64,000 bases of DNA from Sulfitobacter sp. DSM 110093 (GTDB taxonomy: Bacteria > Pseudomonadota > Alphaproteobacteria > Rhodobacterales > Rhodobacteraceae), in NCBI RefSeq assembly GCF_022788715.1, contig NZ_CP085167.1, positions 1,361,001 through 1,425,000 on the forward strand. The letters run 5' to 3'. A program made the translations under genes and the position numbers. The notes beneath the pieces were generated by a model. The model was not told where the DNA came from, ran no database searches, and saw nothing but the letters and a program-made list of their open reading frames with translations. Positions 43,939 through 54,013 of this stretch are shown here, in pieces. How positions within the stretch are numbered: the first letter of the stretch is position 1; each line of letters begins with the position of its first letter.

Positions 43939-44008
43939 CCTCAGGCGTTCCCCTGTACCCCAGCCTGAGGACCAAGGCGCGGATCTTCCCCGGATCCGCG
44001 CCATTTTT
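43939..44008 (+). terminator. Double hairpin with T-run ending the exported-protein gene
   Basis: A first stem CCTCAGGC/GCCTGAGG (43939-43946 with 43963-43970) is followed by GGCGCGGATC (43976-43985) pairing with GATCCGCGCC (43993-44002), then ATTTTTAT. The second is a clear Rho-independent terminator. The ABC ATPase gene on the minus strand stops 9 nt away at 44017 and may share the stem. Confidence 0.85.
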
Positions 44009-44016
44009 ATGCGCTG

Positions 44017-46107
44017 CTACTCGGCAGCGGTGCCCACTTCGATTACCGGCTCCATTTCGGCGAATTGCTGGGCGGATAAGTGGCACTTGACCTGATGCCC
44101 GTCCGCCATGGTAACCATCGGCGGCACTTCTCTTTCGCACAGATCGCCGGGCACCTGTGATTTCCAGCGGCAGCGCGTTTGGAAAGGGCAACCGGGGGGC
44201 GGGTTCATCGCCGAAGGCACGTCGCCTTCCAGCACGATATGCTTTTTCTTTACTTTGGTATCGGCAATCGGCACCGCGCTCAGCAGCGCTTCGGTATAGG
44301 GGTGATAGGGGGGCGAGAAGACCTGATCTGTGGTTCCAAGCTCAACCACATGGCCTAGATACATGACCATGACCCGGTCCGACAGGTAGCGCACGATGGA
44401 CAAGTCGTGGCTGATAAACAGGAGCGTGGTTTTCTGTTCGCGCTGGATCTCCATCAACAGATCCGTCACAGCCGCCTGAACAGAGACGTCAAGGGCCGAG
44501 ACGGGTTCATCCGCCACCACGATCCGCGCGTCACCTGCAAAGGCGCGTGCGATGCCGACGCGCTGCTTTTGCCCGCCCGACAGTTGGCGCGGCATGCGGG
44601 TTGCGAATTCGCGGGGCAGTTTGACCAGATCGAGAAGTTCCAGCATCCGCTGCTTGCGCTCTTTCTCATTCTTGCCGATGCGGAAAATTTCCAACGCGCG
44701 GATGATCTGCCGCCCGACGGTCATGGAAGGGTTCAGCGTGTCGAAGGGGTTCTGAAACACCATCTGCACATCGGCGACGTTCTTGGTGGTGCGGTTGTCG
44801 ATCGGCACCCCGCCAATATCCTTGCCATCAAGGTAGATGTGCCCCTCGGTCGCCGTCTCTAGCCCCATGAGGACCTTGGCGAAGGTGGATTTGCCGCAAC
44901 CGGATTCACCGACAATGGCGAGAGTCTCGCTCTCATGGGCCTCGAAACTCAACGACTCGTTGGCTTTGACCACCTTGGTATTGCCTCCGCCAAACATGGC
45001 ATTTGCCGCGACCTGATAGTATTTCTTGAGCTTGTCCATCTTGAGGACGACCTCGCCAACGTCGCCTTTTTCCTTGACCTCAGCCAGTTCCAGCGGCGCT
45101 TGCCAGTCGATCTCTTGGAAGCGGATGCAACGGGTTTCGTGCCGGTGATTTTCGGGCACGCTTTCCATCGGGATCGGCGCGGCGTCGCAGCGGCCGGGCA
45201 CGAAATAATCGCAGCGGGGGCCAAAGTTGCAGCCGGGCGGGCGTTCATGGGGCAGGGGGAAGTTGCCGGGGATGGCAACGAGGGGGCGCGCGTTCTTGTC
45301 GGCGCCGGGCAGAGGGATCGACCGGAACAGCGCCTGCGTATAGGGGTGCTGCATCTCGTCAAAGACATCGTGGATGGAACCCTTCTCCACCGCTTCGCCG
45401 GAATACATCACGCAGATGCGGTCACAGGTTTCCAAGACCAGCCCGAGGTTGTGAGAAATGAACAGCATTGAGGTGCCGTATTTCTTGCCCAAGTCCTTCA
45501 CTAGTTCCACGACCGCCGCTTCGACGGTCACATCAAGCGCAGTCGTCGGCTCATCCAAGATCAGAAGCGAGGGTTCGGACATCAGCGCCATGGCGATGAC
45601 GATGCGCTGCTGCTGCCCGCCCGAAAGCTGGTGCGGATAGGCTTTCAAGATGCGCTCTGGATCGGGGAGTTTAACATCCGTGACCACCTGAAGCGCCCGT
45701 GCATAGGCTTCCTTCTCAGACATGCCGGCGTGGATCATCGGCACTTCCATCAGCTGTTTGCCGATGCGTATGGCGGGGTTCAGACTGGCCATCGGCTCTT
45801 GATAGATCATCGCGATCTCGCTGCCGCGAATGTCGCGTAGCTCTTCGGCGCTCATCGTGCTCAGATCGCGGCCCTTGAACTTGATCGAGCCCCCAACGAT
45901 CCGGCCATTGCGGCCCAAATCCTGCATCACGCCCAGCGCCACGGTGGATTTGCCGCAGCCGCTTTCGCCCACCAGCCCCACGGCTTCGCCCGGTTGGACG
46001 TTAACGGAGAAATCCATCACAGCGGGAATCTCTCGCAGGCGGGTGAAGAACGAGATCGACAGGTTGTTAATCTCAAGAATGGGGCCGTCGTAATCAGTCT
46101 TTGGCAT
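44017..46107 (-). CDS. Fused dipeptide/oligopeptide ABC transporter ATPase (DppD-DppF type)
   Basis: A 696-residue protein with two complete ATPase domains. NBD1: Walker A at 47-55 (GESGCGKST), signature LSGGQQQR (161-168), ILDEPTTALD. NBD2: Walker A at 400-408, signature LSGGQKQRVGIARAF. Each is followed by an OppD/F C-terminal cysteine region (PGCNFGPRCDYFVPGRC, and PPGCPFQTRCRWKS). In most Dpp/Opp systems these are two proteins. It energises import through the two permeases encoded upstream. Substrate: peptide or another Dpp/Nik-class ligand, not decidable. Confidence 0.92.
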   Translation of the reverse strand: MPKTDYDGPILEINNLSISFFTRLREIPAVMDFSVNVQPGEAVGLVGESGCGKSTVALGVMQDLGRNGRIVGGSIKFKGRDLSTMSAEELRDIRGSEIAMIYQEPMASLNPAIRIGKQLMEVPMIHAGMSEKEAYARALQVVTDVKLPDPERILKAYPHQLSGGQQQRIVIAMALMSEPSLLILDEPTTALDVTVEAAVVELVKDLGKKYGTSMLFISHNLGLVLETCDRICVMYSGEAVEKGSIHDVFDEMQHPYTQALFRSIPLPGADKNARPLVAIPGNFPLPHERPPGCNFGPRCDYFVPGRCDAAPIPMESVPENHRHETRCIRFQEIDWQAPLELAEVKEKGDVGEVVLKMDKLKKYYQVAANAMFGGGNTKVVKANESLSFEAHESETLAIVGESGCGKSTFAKVLMGLETATEGHIYLDGKDIGGVPIDNRTTKNVADVQMVFQNPFDTLNPSMTVGRQIIRALEIFRIGKNEKERKQRMLELLDLVKLPREFATRMPRQLSGGQKQRVGIARAFAGDARIVVADEPVSALDVSVQAAVTDLLMEIQREQKTTLLFISHDLSIVRYLSDRVMVMYLGHVVELGTTDQVFSPPYHPYTEALLSAVPIADTKVKKKHIVLEGDVPSAMNPPPGCPFQTRCRWKSQVPGDLCEREVPPMVTMADGHQVKCHLSAQQFAEMEPVIEVGTAAE

Positions 46108-46168
46108 TTGTCTCTCCCAGTCGGGGGGATCAAGAGGGTCCGGGGGGCGTGCCCCCGAATGACGTTTC

Positions 46169-47641
46169 TTAGTCGCGCAAGGATTCTTCGCGCAGGCCGT
46201 CGGCCAGCAGGTTCAGGCCCAGAACAAGGCTCAGAAGCGCAAGGGCAGGTGCGATGGCGGCGTGCGGGTAGAGTGACAGCAGGCGGCGGCCTGCGTTGAT
46301 CGTGCTACCCCAATCCGGGCTTTCGCTTTCCAGCCCAAGGCCGAAGAAACCCAAAGTGCCGAGAAGGATCGTGGTGTAACCGATGCGCAGGCAGAAATCG
46401 ACGATCAGCGGGCCACGGGCATTGGGCAAGATTTCCCACAGCATGATGTACCACGGGCCTTCGCCACGGGTCTGGGCGGCGGCGACATAGTCGCGCGTTT
46501 TGATGTCCAGCGCGAGGCCGCGCACGATGCGGAACACGGTGGGCGAGTTCACGAAGACGACCGAGACAAAGACCACCAGCACGCCGGCGTCGATATCGAA
46601 GAGGTCAATCATGCTCGGCAAGCCGGGGATGCGGTAGGTATCCGTCGCTACAATCGCGCCGTCGGTGGAGACCAGCGACAGGTAGAGCCAGCCGACAATG
46701 CCCAGCACCACGATCAACAGCGGCGTGCGGAACGAAGGCTGCGTGTAGTAGCGCGAGTTCAACAGCACCGCGAGGAAGATCAGCGGGAAGATGAACAGGA
46801 ACACGGCCATATAGTTCGGGATGCCGGTCAGCACGATTTCGGGCGTCACCAGCAGGTAGAACAGCAAGATCACCGGGAAGGCGAGGATCAGGTTTGCCAA
46901 AAAGCTGAGGATCGTATCGAGCCGCCCGCCATAGTAGCCCGCAGGCAGGCCCAGCGTGATCCCCACCATAAAGGCAAAGAGCGTCGCCAAGGGCGCGATC
47001 TGCACCACGACCCAAGAGCCCTTGATTAACCGCGAGAAAACATCGCGGGCAAGGTTGTCACCGCCCAACAGAAACCATGGATATTCGTCTTCGTCGGGGC
47101 TGCGCAGCGGGGTGCCGGGCAGCTTGTTCTTCATGCCCGAAGTTTGGCTAAGGCTGTCGTGCGTCACCAACAGGTCGAACAACCCGCCAAAGACTCCGGT
47201 GAAGACCCAGAACATCACGATGGCAAAGCCGATCATGCCCACGGTGCTGTCGAATAGCTTGCCGTAGAGGCCAAGCTGGCGTTTGAAGTGGATAGAGACA
47301 GCGAAGGTCAGGATCAGCGCGATCCAGACCGGCAGCATCTGCTGCGACATGCCGCCGAAGATGCCTGCCTGCGGCCCCATGAAGGCACCGGCGACGATAT
47401 AGATCAGCACCACAAGGATCAGCAGCGCAAATAGTAGGATCACCGCGCGGTTCAACCCGCCTGCCAGCCCGCCCCGCCGGGCCACGGTGCCATCGGGTTT
47501 GATCTCCTGCGCGTCACTGGCAGGGAGGAAAGAAACGACGATCTGCATCGCGACGGCCAAGGCCAGCATCACGCAAAGGCCGAGAAAGATGATATTGAGC
47601 CCCGCAAGAGACCCAGTCCATGTCAGTTGTTCCATGTCCAT
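46169..47641 (-). CDS. Oversized DppC-type ABC transporter permease
   Basis: 490 residues, against about 290-310 for a typical DppC. The conserved C-terminal core (from about 195; FLLGGDNLARDVFSRLIKGS) carries the permease EAA loop (DYVAAAQTRGEGPWYIMLWE). Extra parts are an N-terminal block of several helices (about 15-170) and an insertion (about 275-345, with SRYYTQPSFRTP) splitting the core. The expanded form may make extra contacts to the ATPase or the membrane. It follows dppB after 6 nt; 61 nt separate it from the ATPase gene. Confidence 0.85.
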   Translation of the reverse strand: MDMEQLTWTGSLAGLNIIFLGLCVMLALAVAMQIVVSFLPASDAQEIKPDGTVARRGGLAGGLNRAVILLFALLILVVLIYIVAGAFMGPQAGIFGGMSQQMLPVWIALILTFAVSIHFKRQLGLYGKLFDSTVGMIGFAIVMFWVFTGVFGGLFDLLVTHDSLSQTSGMKNKLPGTPLRSPDEDEYPWFLLGGDNLARDVFSRLIKGSWVVVQIAPLATLFAFMVGITLGLPAGYYGGRLDTILSFLANLILAFPVILLFYLLVTPEIVLTGIPNYMAVFLFIFPLIFLAVLLNSRYYTQPSFRTPLLIVVLGIVGWLYLSLVSTDGAIVATDTYRIPGLPSMIDLFDIDAGVLVVFVSVVFVNSPTVFRIVRGLALDIKTRDYVAAAQTRGEGPWYIMLWEILPNARGPLIVDFCLRIGYTTILLGTLGFFGLGLESESPDWGSTINAGRRLLSLYPHAAIAPALALLSLVLGLNLLADGLREESLRD

Positions 47642-47647
47642 GCTCCC

Positions 47648-48736
47648 TTAAGAAATCCGAATGCGCGGGTTGAGGAAGACGTAGCCGATATCAGAGATCA
47701 GCTGCGTCACGAGGACAACGATCACCGAAACGACCGAAACAGCGAGCAGCAGTTCGATGTCGTTGTTCGCCGCCGCTTGAACGAGCAGCCAGCCGAAGCC
47801 CTTGTAGTTGAACAGCGTCTCCACAATCACCACACCGTTCAACAGCCATGGGATTTGCAGCATGATGACGGTGAAGGGCGCGATCAGTGCGTTGCGCAGC
47901 GCGTGCTTCAGCACGATTTCCGAGAATTTCACCCCCTTAAGCCGCGCTGTGCGGATATACTGCGCGGTCATCACCTCGGTCATCGAGGCCCGCGTCATCC
48001 GAGCGATATAGCCCATGCCATAAAGCGAGATGGTCAGCACCGGCAGGAAGAAGTTCCAGAAATTCGCGTCTTTCATGGCGGAGGTGGCGGAGCCGAGAAA
48101 CAGCGTCTTGCTGTCGATCCAGCCCCATTCTGCCAGAAGCGGCGATAGGCCAAAACGCGAGGAGGCCAGTACCGCGATGAAGATCACGCCCGAGACATAT
48201 TCCGGCGTCGCCGTAGTAGCGATGGAGAAGGTCGAGAGCGAGCGGTCAAGCTTGGAGCCTTCGCGCATCCCCGCCAGCACACCGACGATCAGCGCCGAGG
48301 GGACCATCAGCATCAGCACCCAGAACATCAACTTGCCGGTGAGTGCGAGACGGGTCAGGACGGTTGCGCCGACGGGTTCTTTGAAGACGGTGGAAAACCC
48401 CCAATCGCCTTGCAGGATGCCGCAGCGCGTGGGGCGGTCCTCTACGGGGGTGCCGGAGGCAAAACAGCGGCCGAATGTTTCGTCGGGGGTTTCACCTTCC
48501 GTCACCCAGCCCGGCAACACGCCAAGCCATTCGCCGAACTTATCGACCGTGGGTTGCAGATAGCCGCGGCTTTCAAGGTAGCTGGCAACGGCCTCGTCCG
48601 ACATGCGGAAGTTGCCTTGGGTCTTGGCAAGCTTTTCGAGGTTCGGATAGAGATTGGTCAGCCAGAATACGATGAACGTCAGGCACAGCGCCGTCAGCAA
48701 CATCACACCCAGCCGGCGCAAAATAAATAGTCCCAT
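47648..48736 (-). CDS. DppB-type ABC transporter permease
   Basis: A 362-residue permease; the ATG at 48736 (MGLFILRRLGVMLLTAL) begins the first helix, while a longer frame starts with a non-hydrophobic leader. A sizeable periplasmic part (about 35-135) follows, then five helices with the EAA loop (YIRTARLKGVKFSEIVLKHA). It pairs with the DppC-type protein. A binding-protein gene usually precedes dppB; here the upstream DNA is a gene-free gap and then an AraC regulator. Confidence 0.9.
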   Translation of the reverse strand: MGLFILRRLGVMLLTALCLTFIVFWLTNLYPNLEKLAKTQGNFRMSDEAVASYLESRGYLQPTVDKFGEWLGVLPGWVTEGETPDETFGRCFASGTPVEDRPTRCGILQGDWGFSTVFKEPVGATVLTRLALTGKLMFWVLMLMVPSALIVGVLAGMREGSKLDRSLSTFSIATTATPEYVSGVIFIAVLASSRFGLSPLLAEWGWIDSKTLFLGSATSAMKDANFWNFFLPVLTISLYGMGYIARMTRASMTEVMTAQYIRTARLKGVKFSEIVLKHALRNALIAPFTVIMLQIPWLLNGVVIVETLFNYKGFGWLLVQAAANNDIELLLAVSVVSVIVVLVTQLISDIGYVFLNPRIRIS

Positions 48737-49055
48737 GTGGTCCCCTGTAGCAGGGTCGGGCGGTGACTTGGCCCGACGATGCGGCCTTTTTGGCCTTTTT
48801 AATTCGTGCGGCGCCATGACAGCGCCGGTACTGGAGGCGGCAGTTTTTGCCGCCTTGTTGAGCTATGGCGGCATGGCCCTAAGGCAAGACATTTTTAGCC
48901 TCATTCGCTTGGCCGACTATCCGACCCTTTGCAGAACGGTTCGACCATGAGGCATGGAAATTGGTCGCGCGTCAACATTTCGTAGTTTTGCTGGATGCGG
49001 TTTTTGCGACATGACTTTGGTCTGAAAGCGACATTTGCCGCGCTCTTCGGTGTGT
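48737..49055. other. Gene-free region upstream of the peptide-type ABC operon
   Basis: 319 bp between the AraC-family stop and the dppB start. It contains a hairpin GGCGGCA-GTTTT-TGCCGCC (48836-48854) and should include the promoter of the ABC operon. No open frame here resembles a binding protein or its remains. Confidence 0.5.
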
Positions 49056-49832
49056 TTAGCGCAGTTTGCTGGGCGGCAGACCGCTGTGTTGTTGCATGAA
49101 CCGGGTGAAGTAAGCGGCGGAGCCAAAGCCCAGATATGCGGCGATTTCTGCGGCGGTTTGATCGGTTTCACCCAACAGGCGCCGGGCGGCGTGACAACTG
49201 CGCTCGCTGAGCAGATCGGCGGCGGATTTCCCGGTGGCGGCTTTTACCGCTCGGGTCAGATGGGTGGGGGTCACACCCAATTCGGCGGCGTGATCGGCCA
49301 TGCTTCCCCCCTTTGGATGGCGCTGGGCAAGCAAAGCGCAGAACCGCGCGCTGAGCCTTGCGCCCGCGTTTGGGCGGGTGGTGATATGGTCCTCTGACAT
49401 GATCTGACGGTGCAGCCAAACTGACATCAAAGCTGCCTGCGCTTCGAGCGCGTCTTGTTGCAGGGGACGGCCTTGATGCAATTCGCGCTGGGCAAGTTCG
49501 ATCAGTGCCGAAAGTTCGGCTTGTGCCTGCACCTCGCGGATGCGCAGCTGACGCGGGAAATCCGGCAGACGTAATCTGGTGTTCTCGGGAATAACGACAG
49601 CATGGCCCACACATTGAAAGCCCAGTTCCATCGCAAAGAGTGACCGCGCTGGTATCCAGAGCGCGTTATAGGCGCCCAAGCCCCGGCGCTGCCCATCAAG
49701 CAAAAGCCGCCCCTGACCACGGGTGATCCAAATCAATAAATGGTGGTCGCGGTCATGGGCAAGGGACAGCCGCCACTCCTGCCCAGCGGAAAGCTGCGCC
49801 AGAGTGAGGAGCTGTATCTGCGGCTGTTGCAC
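49056..49832 (-). CDS. AraC-family transcriptional regulator
   Basis: A 258-residue regulator with an N-terminal cupin-like ligand domain (about 10-90; HHLLIWITRGQGRLLLDG) and a C-terminal double HTH (about 165-258; SMADHAAELGVTPTHLTRAV and AAEIAAYLGFGSAAYFTRFM). It starts with GTG at 49832 after GAAAGG. It lies upstream of the peptide-type ABC genes on the same strand and may control them. The ligand is unknown. Confidence 0.87.
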   Translation of the reverse strand: MQQPQIQLLTLAQLSAGQEWRLSLAHDRDHHLLIWITRGQGRLLLDGQRRGLGAYNALWIPARSLFAMELGFQCVGHAVVIPENTRLRLPDFPRQLRIREVQAQAELSALIELAQRELHQGRPLQQDALEAQAALMSVWLHRQIMSEDHITTRPNAGARLSARFCALLAQRHPKGGSMADHAAELGVTPTHLTRAVKAATGKSAADLLSERSCHAARRLLGETDQTAAEIAAYLGFGSAAYFTRFMQQHSGLPPSKLR

Positions 49833-49932
49833 AGGGGCCTTTCGTTGAAAATTGAAAACCCCTTGGGGCCAAACTTCAACGATACGCTATCCGATGGTCG
49901 CTATTACGCAAGGGTTTGGAGCGGGTCTAATC

Positions 49933-50823
49933 CTATTCTGGCGTCACGCGCTGCCAATCTGCCATTTTGCTACGCATCCAAGTACGCTGGCGTTTGGCGA
50001 AGCGGCGGGTGGCAACCACGGCCGCTTCGCGGGCGCGGTGAAGCGGCCAATCGCCGTCAAGGTGGCGGATCAGTTCCGGCACGCCAATCGCGCGATGTGC
50101 AGGGAGCGCCGGATCATAGCGCGGACGCAGGGCGGCGACTTCCTCAAGTGCGCCGTGCTCTAGCATCAGGTCAAAGCGTCGGGCGATGCGGGCGTTCAGC
50201 CAATCCCGTTCGACATCGAAAACGATGGGCAGACAGTCTGCAAACGGCAAAAGCGGCGCGCCGGTATCGCGCTGCCAGTCCGACAGGCCGCGCCCGGTGG
50301 CGGTCCAAACCTCCCATGCGCGCTGCACCCGCGCGCGATTGCGCGGGTCGATGTTTGCGGCGGTGTCGGCGTCAAGTTGCGCCAGTAAATCCTCCAGCGC
50401 CATTTCATCACCCTGTGTGCGGACCTCTGGCGGGGTCGCCGGAATTTTTGCCAAACCCTGCGTCAGGGCAGAGAAATAAAGCCCGGTGCCGCCGGTGATG
50501 ATCACCCGCTGACCGCCGCCCAGCAGCGGGGCCACCTCGCGCAGCCAATGGCCGGTGGAATAGGGCGCATCCTCGGCCAGATGACCATAGAGTAGATGCG
50601 GCGCGCGGGCCTCTTCTTCGGCTGAGGGCCGGGCGCTGATGATGCGCAGGGGCGCATAGACCTGACTGGCATCGGCGTTCACGATCACGCCGCCCTGCGC
50701 CTCTGCGATGGCGAGTGCCAGTGCAGATTTGCCGCTGGCGGTTGGCCCGGCGATCAACACAGGGCGATCTACGGGCAGCCCTTGCAGTAGCGCATCCATC
50801 TGGGCCTTGGGAATATCCGGCAT
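49933..50823 (-). CDS. miaA: tRNA dimethylallyltransferase
   Basis: A 296-residue enzyme that transfers dimethylallyl from DMAPP to A37 of tRNAs reading UNN codons. P-loop [11 protein letters not shown] (about 26-36), VNADASQVY for tRNA/adenine recognition and TGGTGLYF are seen. It is slightly shorter than the E. coli enzyme, common in alphaproteobacteria. Divergent from pyrH. The DMAPP it needs depends on the isoprenoid enzyme encoded by dxr about 4 kb away. Confidence 0.93.
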   Translation of the reverse strand: MPDIPKAQMDALLQGLPVDRPVLIAGPTASGKSALALAIAEAQGGVIVNADASQVYAPLRIISARPSAEEEARAPHLLYGHLAEDAPYSTGHWLREVAPLLGGGQRVIITGGTGLYFSALTQGLAKIPATPPEVRTQGDEMALEDLLAQLDADTAANIDPRNRARVQRAWEVWTATGRGLSDWQRDTGAPLLPFADCLPIVFDVERDWLNARIARRFDLMLEHGALEEVAALRPRYDPALPAHRAIGVPELIRHLDGDWPLHRAREAAVVATRRFAKRQRTWMRSKMADWQRVTPE

Positions 50824-50953
50824 TTCTTTGCGTCTTCCTCTCGCCGCGCATTGAACCTTGGACGTATTTGCGACATTTTGGCGCGAAATGAAAACCCTTC
50901 GCCGCCGTATGGCTCAAATCGTCCTCGGTTGGTGAAATAATAAGGTGTGCCCG

Positions 50954-51679
50954 ATGTCCCAAGACACCCCCCAAGTCTCCTTTAACCGCGTGATGCTAAA
51001 GATTTCCGGGGAGGCACTGATGGGTGACCTCGGGTATGGCCTGCACCCGCCAACCGTTGAGCGTATCGCCCGCGAAGTGCAAACGGTGCATTCACTGGGT
51101 GTCGAGATCTGTATGGTCATCGGTGGCGGCAACATTTTCCGCGGGCTGCAAGGCTCGGCACAGGGAATGGAGCGGACGACGGCGGATTACATGGGCATGC
51201 TGGCCACGGTGATGAACGCACTGGCGATGCAATCGGCGCTCGAAGGTCTGGGCATTCACACGCGGGTGATTAGCGCCATCACGATGAATGAAGTGGCCGA
51301 GCCCTATATCCGCCGCCGCGCCGTACGCCACCTTGAGAAGAAGCGGGTCTGCATCTTTGCCGCAGGCACCGGCAACCCCTATTTCACTACAGACACCGCC
51401 GCGACCCTGCGCGCCAATGAGATGTCTTGCGAGGCGATCTTTAAAGGCACCAAGGTCGATGGCGTCTATGACAAAGACCCGGCCAAGTTCGACGATGCCA
51501 AACGCTATGATCTGGTGAGCTATGACGACGTGCTGCAAAAGCGGCTTGGCGTGATGGACGCCTCTGCCATTGCGCTGGCGCGGGATAACAACCTGCCGAT
51601 CATCGTCTTCTCGCTGGATGAGCCGGGCGGCTTCCAAGGCATCTTGGCGGGGCAGGGTACTTACACCCGCGTCGGTTAA
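50954..51679 (+). CDS. pyrH: UMP kinase
   Basis: A 241-residue amino-acid-kinase-fold enzyme converting UMP to UDP. Motifs: [42 protein letters not shown] and the [12 protein letters not shown] loop. The ATG at 50954 lies 6 nt past AAGGTG; a GTG at 50945 would overlap that site. It begins the large plus-strand gene run that ends with lpxB and is followed by frr after 173 nt. Confidence 0.95.
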   Translation: MSQDTPQVSFNRVMLKISGEALMGDLGYGLHPPTVERIAREVQTVHSLGVEICMVIGGGNIFRGLQGSAQGMERTTADYMGMLATVMNALAMQSALEGLGIHTRVISAITMNEVAEPYIRRRAVRHLEKKRVCIFAAGTGNPYFTTDTAATLRANEMSCEAIFKGTKVDGVYDKDPAKFDDAKRYDLVSYDDVLQKRLGVMDASAIALARDNNLPIIVFSLDEPGGFQGILAGQGTYTRVG

Positions 51680-51852
51680 GACGCGCACCACAGCGCGGGG
51701 ATCGTCCAACGGCTGGGCGATCGGCCTGAGGCCGCCGCGTCTCTTTCAAAGGGGGCGCGGCTGACGCAGGGTGGCGGAATAATGGGCAGTTGTGAAAGCG
51801 CCGCGCCACCGTTAGAAAGCCGTAACGCAAGGAAACAACAAGCAGGCTCGCC

Positions 51853-52419
51853 ATGTCAGACGAATTTATGCTCGATACCGATGATCTTGAACGGCGGATG
51901 AACGGCGCGATCGCGTCGCTTCGGACCGAGTTCGCATCGCTGCGCACAGGGCGTGGCTCGGCCTCTATGCTGGAGCCGGTGATGGTCGAGGCTTACGGCC
52001 AAATGACCCCGGTGAACCAAGTCGGCACCGTCAACGTGCCCGAGCCGCGCATGGTGACGATCAACGTTTGGGACAAAGGTCTGGTCGGCAAGGTTGAAAA
52101 GGCCATCCGCGAAAGCGGTCTGGGCATCAACCCGCAGCTGAACGGCACCATCATCATGCTGCCGATCCCCGAGCTGAACGAAGAGCGCCGCACCCAGTTG
52201 ACCAAGGTCGCGGGCCAGTACGCCGAACACGCCCGCGTTTCGATCCGCAACATCCGCCGCGACGGGATGGACCAGATTAAGAAAGCCAAGAACGACGGCA
52301 CGGTGTCCGAGGATGACCAGAAAATCTGGGAAGGCGAAGTGCAAGACCTGACCAACCGCTTCATCACCCTCATCGATGACCAGCTTGAGACGAAACAGGC
52401 CGAAATCATGCAAGTCTGA
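51853..52419 (+). CDS. frr: Ribosome recycling factor
   Basis: A 188-residue protein of usual RRF length (about 185) with [38 protein letters not shown] and a helical C-terminus ([17 protein letters not shown]). With EF-G it splits post-termination ribosomes. The pyrH-frr-uppS-cdsA order is widely conserved in bacteria. Cytoplasmic. Confidence 0.96.
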   Translation: MSDEFMLDTDDLERRMNGAIASLRTEFASLRTGRGSASMLEPVMVEAYGQMTPVNQVGTVNVPEPRMVTINVWDKGLVGKVEKAIRESGLGINPQLNGTIIMLPIPELNEERRTQLTKVAGQYAEHARVSIRNIRRDGMDQIKKAKNDGTVSEDDQKIWEGEVQDLTNRFITLIDDQLETKQAEIMQV

Positions 52420-52466
52420 TCCGGCCTTAGGGCAGGGACACAGCACTTGAAAGAAAAGGCCGAAAC

Positions 52467-53204
52467 ATGAGCACCGCCGAAATTCAACCTAAGAATGCTC
52501 CCGGTGGGCCGCGCCATGTGGCGATCATCATGGACGGCAATGGCCGCTGGGCCACCCAACGCGGGCGGCCCCGGCTGTTTGGTCACCACGCCGGTGCCAA
52601 GAGGGTGCGCGAAATCGTTGAGGCCTGCCCCGATGTGGGGGTGGAATACCTGACGATCTTTGCCTTCTCGACCGAGAATTGGAAGCGCACACAGGTCGAA
52701 GTGGCGGGGCTTATGTCTCTGTTTCGGCGTTATATTTCTAAAGAAATGCGCAGTCTCAGCGAATATGGCGCGCGGGTGCGGTTCATCGGGGACCGCGACC
52801 GGCTGGATGACAAGCTCATCAAGTTGATGGGCGAACTTGAGGCCCACACCGCGCATAACACCCGCATTAACCTCACGATTGCGCTGAATTATGGGGGCCG
52901 CGACGAGGTGGCCCGTGCCACGCATCGTTTGGCCCAAGATGTCGCCAGTGGCAAACTTGACCCTGACAGCGTGGACGAAGAGACCCTGCCGCGCTACCTC
53001 GATACCCATGTGCTGCCCGACCCCGATCTGGTGATCCGCACCAGCGGCGAGGCGCGGATTTCGAACTTTCTGCTGTGGCAGTCGGCCTATGCGGAATATG
53101 AGTTCATCGACACGCTGTGGCCGGATTTCACCCGCGAGGAATTTGCCCGGCTCTGCGCCGCCTATGGCGGGCGCGACAGGCGGTTCGGTGCGGTCAAGAC
53201 CTGA
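52467..53204 (+). CDS. uppS: Undecaprenyl diphosphate synthase
   Basis: A 245-residue cis-prenyltransferase. The signature MDGNGRWA contains catalytic D23; also FAFSTENWKR and RTSGEARISNFLLWQ. It makes C55-PP, the lipid carrier for peptidoglycan and O-antigen, from FPP and IPP. It is followed after 11 nt by cdsA. Confidence 0.96.
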   Translation: MSTAEIQPKNAPGGPRHVAIIMDGNGRWATQRGRPRLFGHHAGAKRVREIVEACPDVGVEYLTIFAFSTENWKRTQVEVAGLMSLFRRYISKEMRSLSEYGARVRFIGDRDRLDDKLIKLMGELEAHTAHNTRINLTIALNYGGRDEVARATHRLAQDVASGKLDPDSVDEETLPRYLDTHVLPDPDLVIRTSGEARISNFLLWQSAYAEYEFIDTLWPDFTREEFARLCAAYGGRDRRFGAVKT

Positions 53205-53215
53205 GGAGACGTGCG

Positions 53216-54007
53216 ATGAAATCACCTGAACAATGGTCCGACCTCCGCGCGCGGATGCTGTCCGCCAGTGCGATGATCCTGATCGGTCTTCTGGGCATCT
53301 GGTTGGGGGGCGTTGCCTTTCACCTTTTGGTGGCGCTGGTCTGCGGTCTGATGGTTTGGGAACTTGTCGGCATGTTGCGCGGCCCCGGTCAGGCGGCCTC
53401 TTGGCAGCTTGGGCTGGTAACGGGCGCGGCTGTGCTGGCGTCGGTCTATCTCCCGGTAGGCTTTGGCCTGCCGCTGCTGCTGGCGCCCGCGCTTTTGGGT
53501 TTTGCCCTGCTGACCGCGAACCGCACGCTCTACATGAGCTTTACTGCGATGATCCTACTGGCGGGCTTTGGCCTGATCCAACTGCGCGATGACATGGGCT
53601 TTGGCTGGCTGATGTGGCTGGTGCTGGTGGTCGTGGTCACCGATGTGGTGGGCTATTTCGCCGGTCGCGCCATTGGCGGGCCAAAGTTCTGGCCCAAGGT
53701 CAGCCCCAAGAAAACATGGTCCGGCACCGCCTCGGGCTGGGTCGGAGCGGCGGTTGTCGGACTGATCTTTTCCTTCAACACAGGCTTTGGTTTCCAACTC
53801 GTCGGCATCTCGGTGGCGCTGTCGATGGCCTCGCAGATGGGCGATATGGCGGAATCGGGCATGAAGCGCAAAATGGGCGTCAAAGACAGCTCGGCCCTGA
53901 TCCCCGGCCATGGCGGTCTGTTGGATCGTTTCGACGGGATGCTGGGCGCTGCGGTGTTCTTGCTGATTGTCGGGCCGTTGATCGGCTTCCCTCCGGGCCT
54001 GAATTAA
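53216..54007 (+). CDS. cdsA: Phosphatidate cytidylyltransferase
   Basis: A 263-residue integral membrane enzyme (6-8 helices) producing CDP-diacylglycerol, precursor of the membrane phospholipids. The CdsA signature is seen near the end: SQMGDMAESGMKRKMGVKDS, then PGHGGLLDRFDG. The ATG at 53216 follows GAGGAG; a longer frame would overlap uppS. dxr begins 6 nt after its stop. Confidence 0.95.
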   Translation: MKSPEQWSDLRARMLSASAMILIGLLGIWLGGVAFHLLVALVCGLMVWELVGMLRGPGQAASWQLGLVTGAAVLASVYLPVGFGLPLLLAPALLGFALLTANRTLYMSFTAMILLAGFGLIQLRDDMGFGWLMWLVLVVVVTDVVGYFAGRAIGGPKFWPKVSPKKTWSGTASGWVGAAVVGLIFSFNTGFGFQLVGISVALSMASQMGDMAESGMKRKMGVKDSSALIPGHGGLLDRFDGMLGAAVFLLIVGPLIGFPPGLN

Positions 54008-54013
54008 CCCGCC

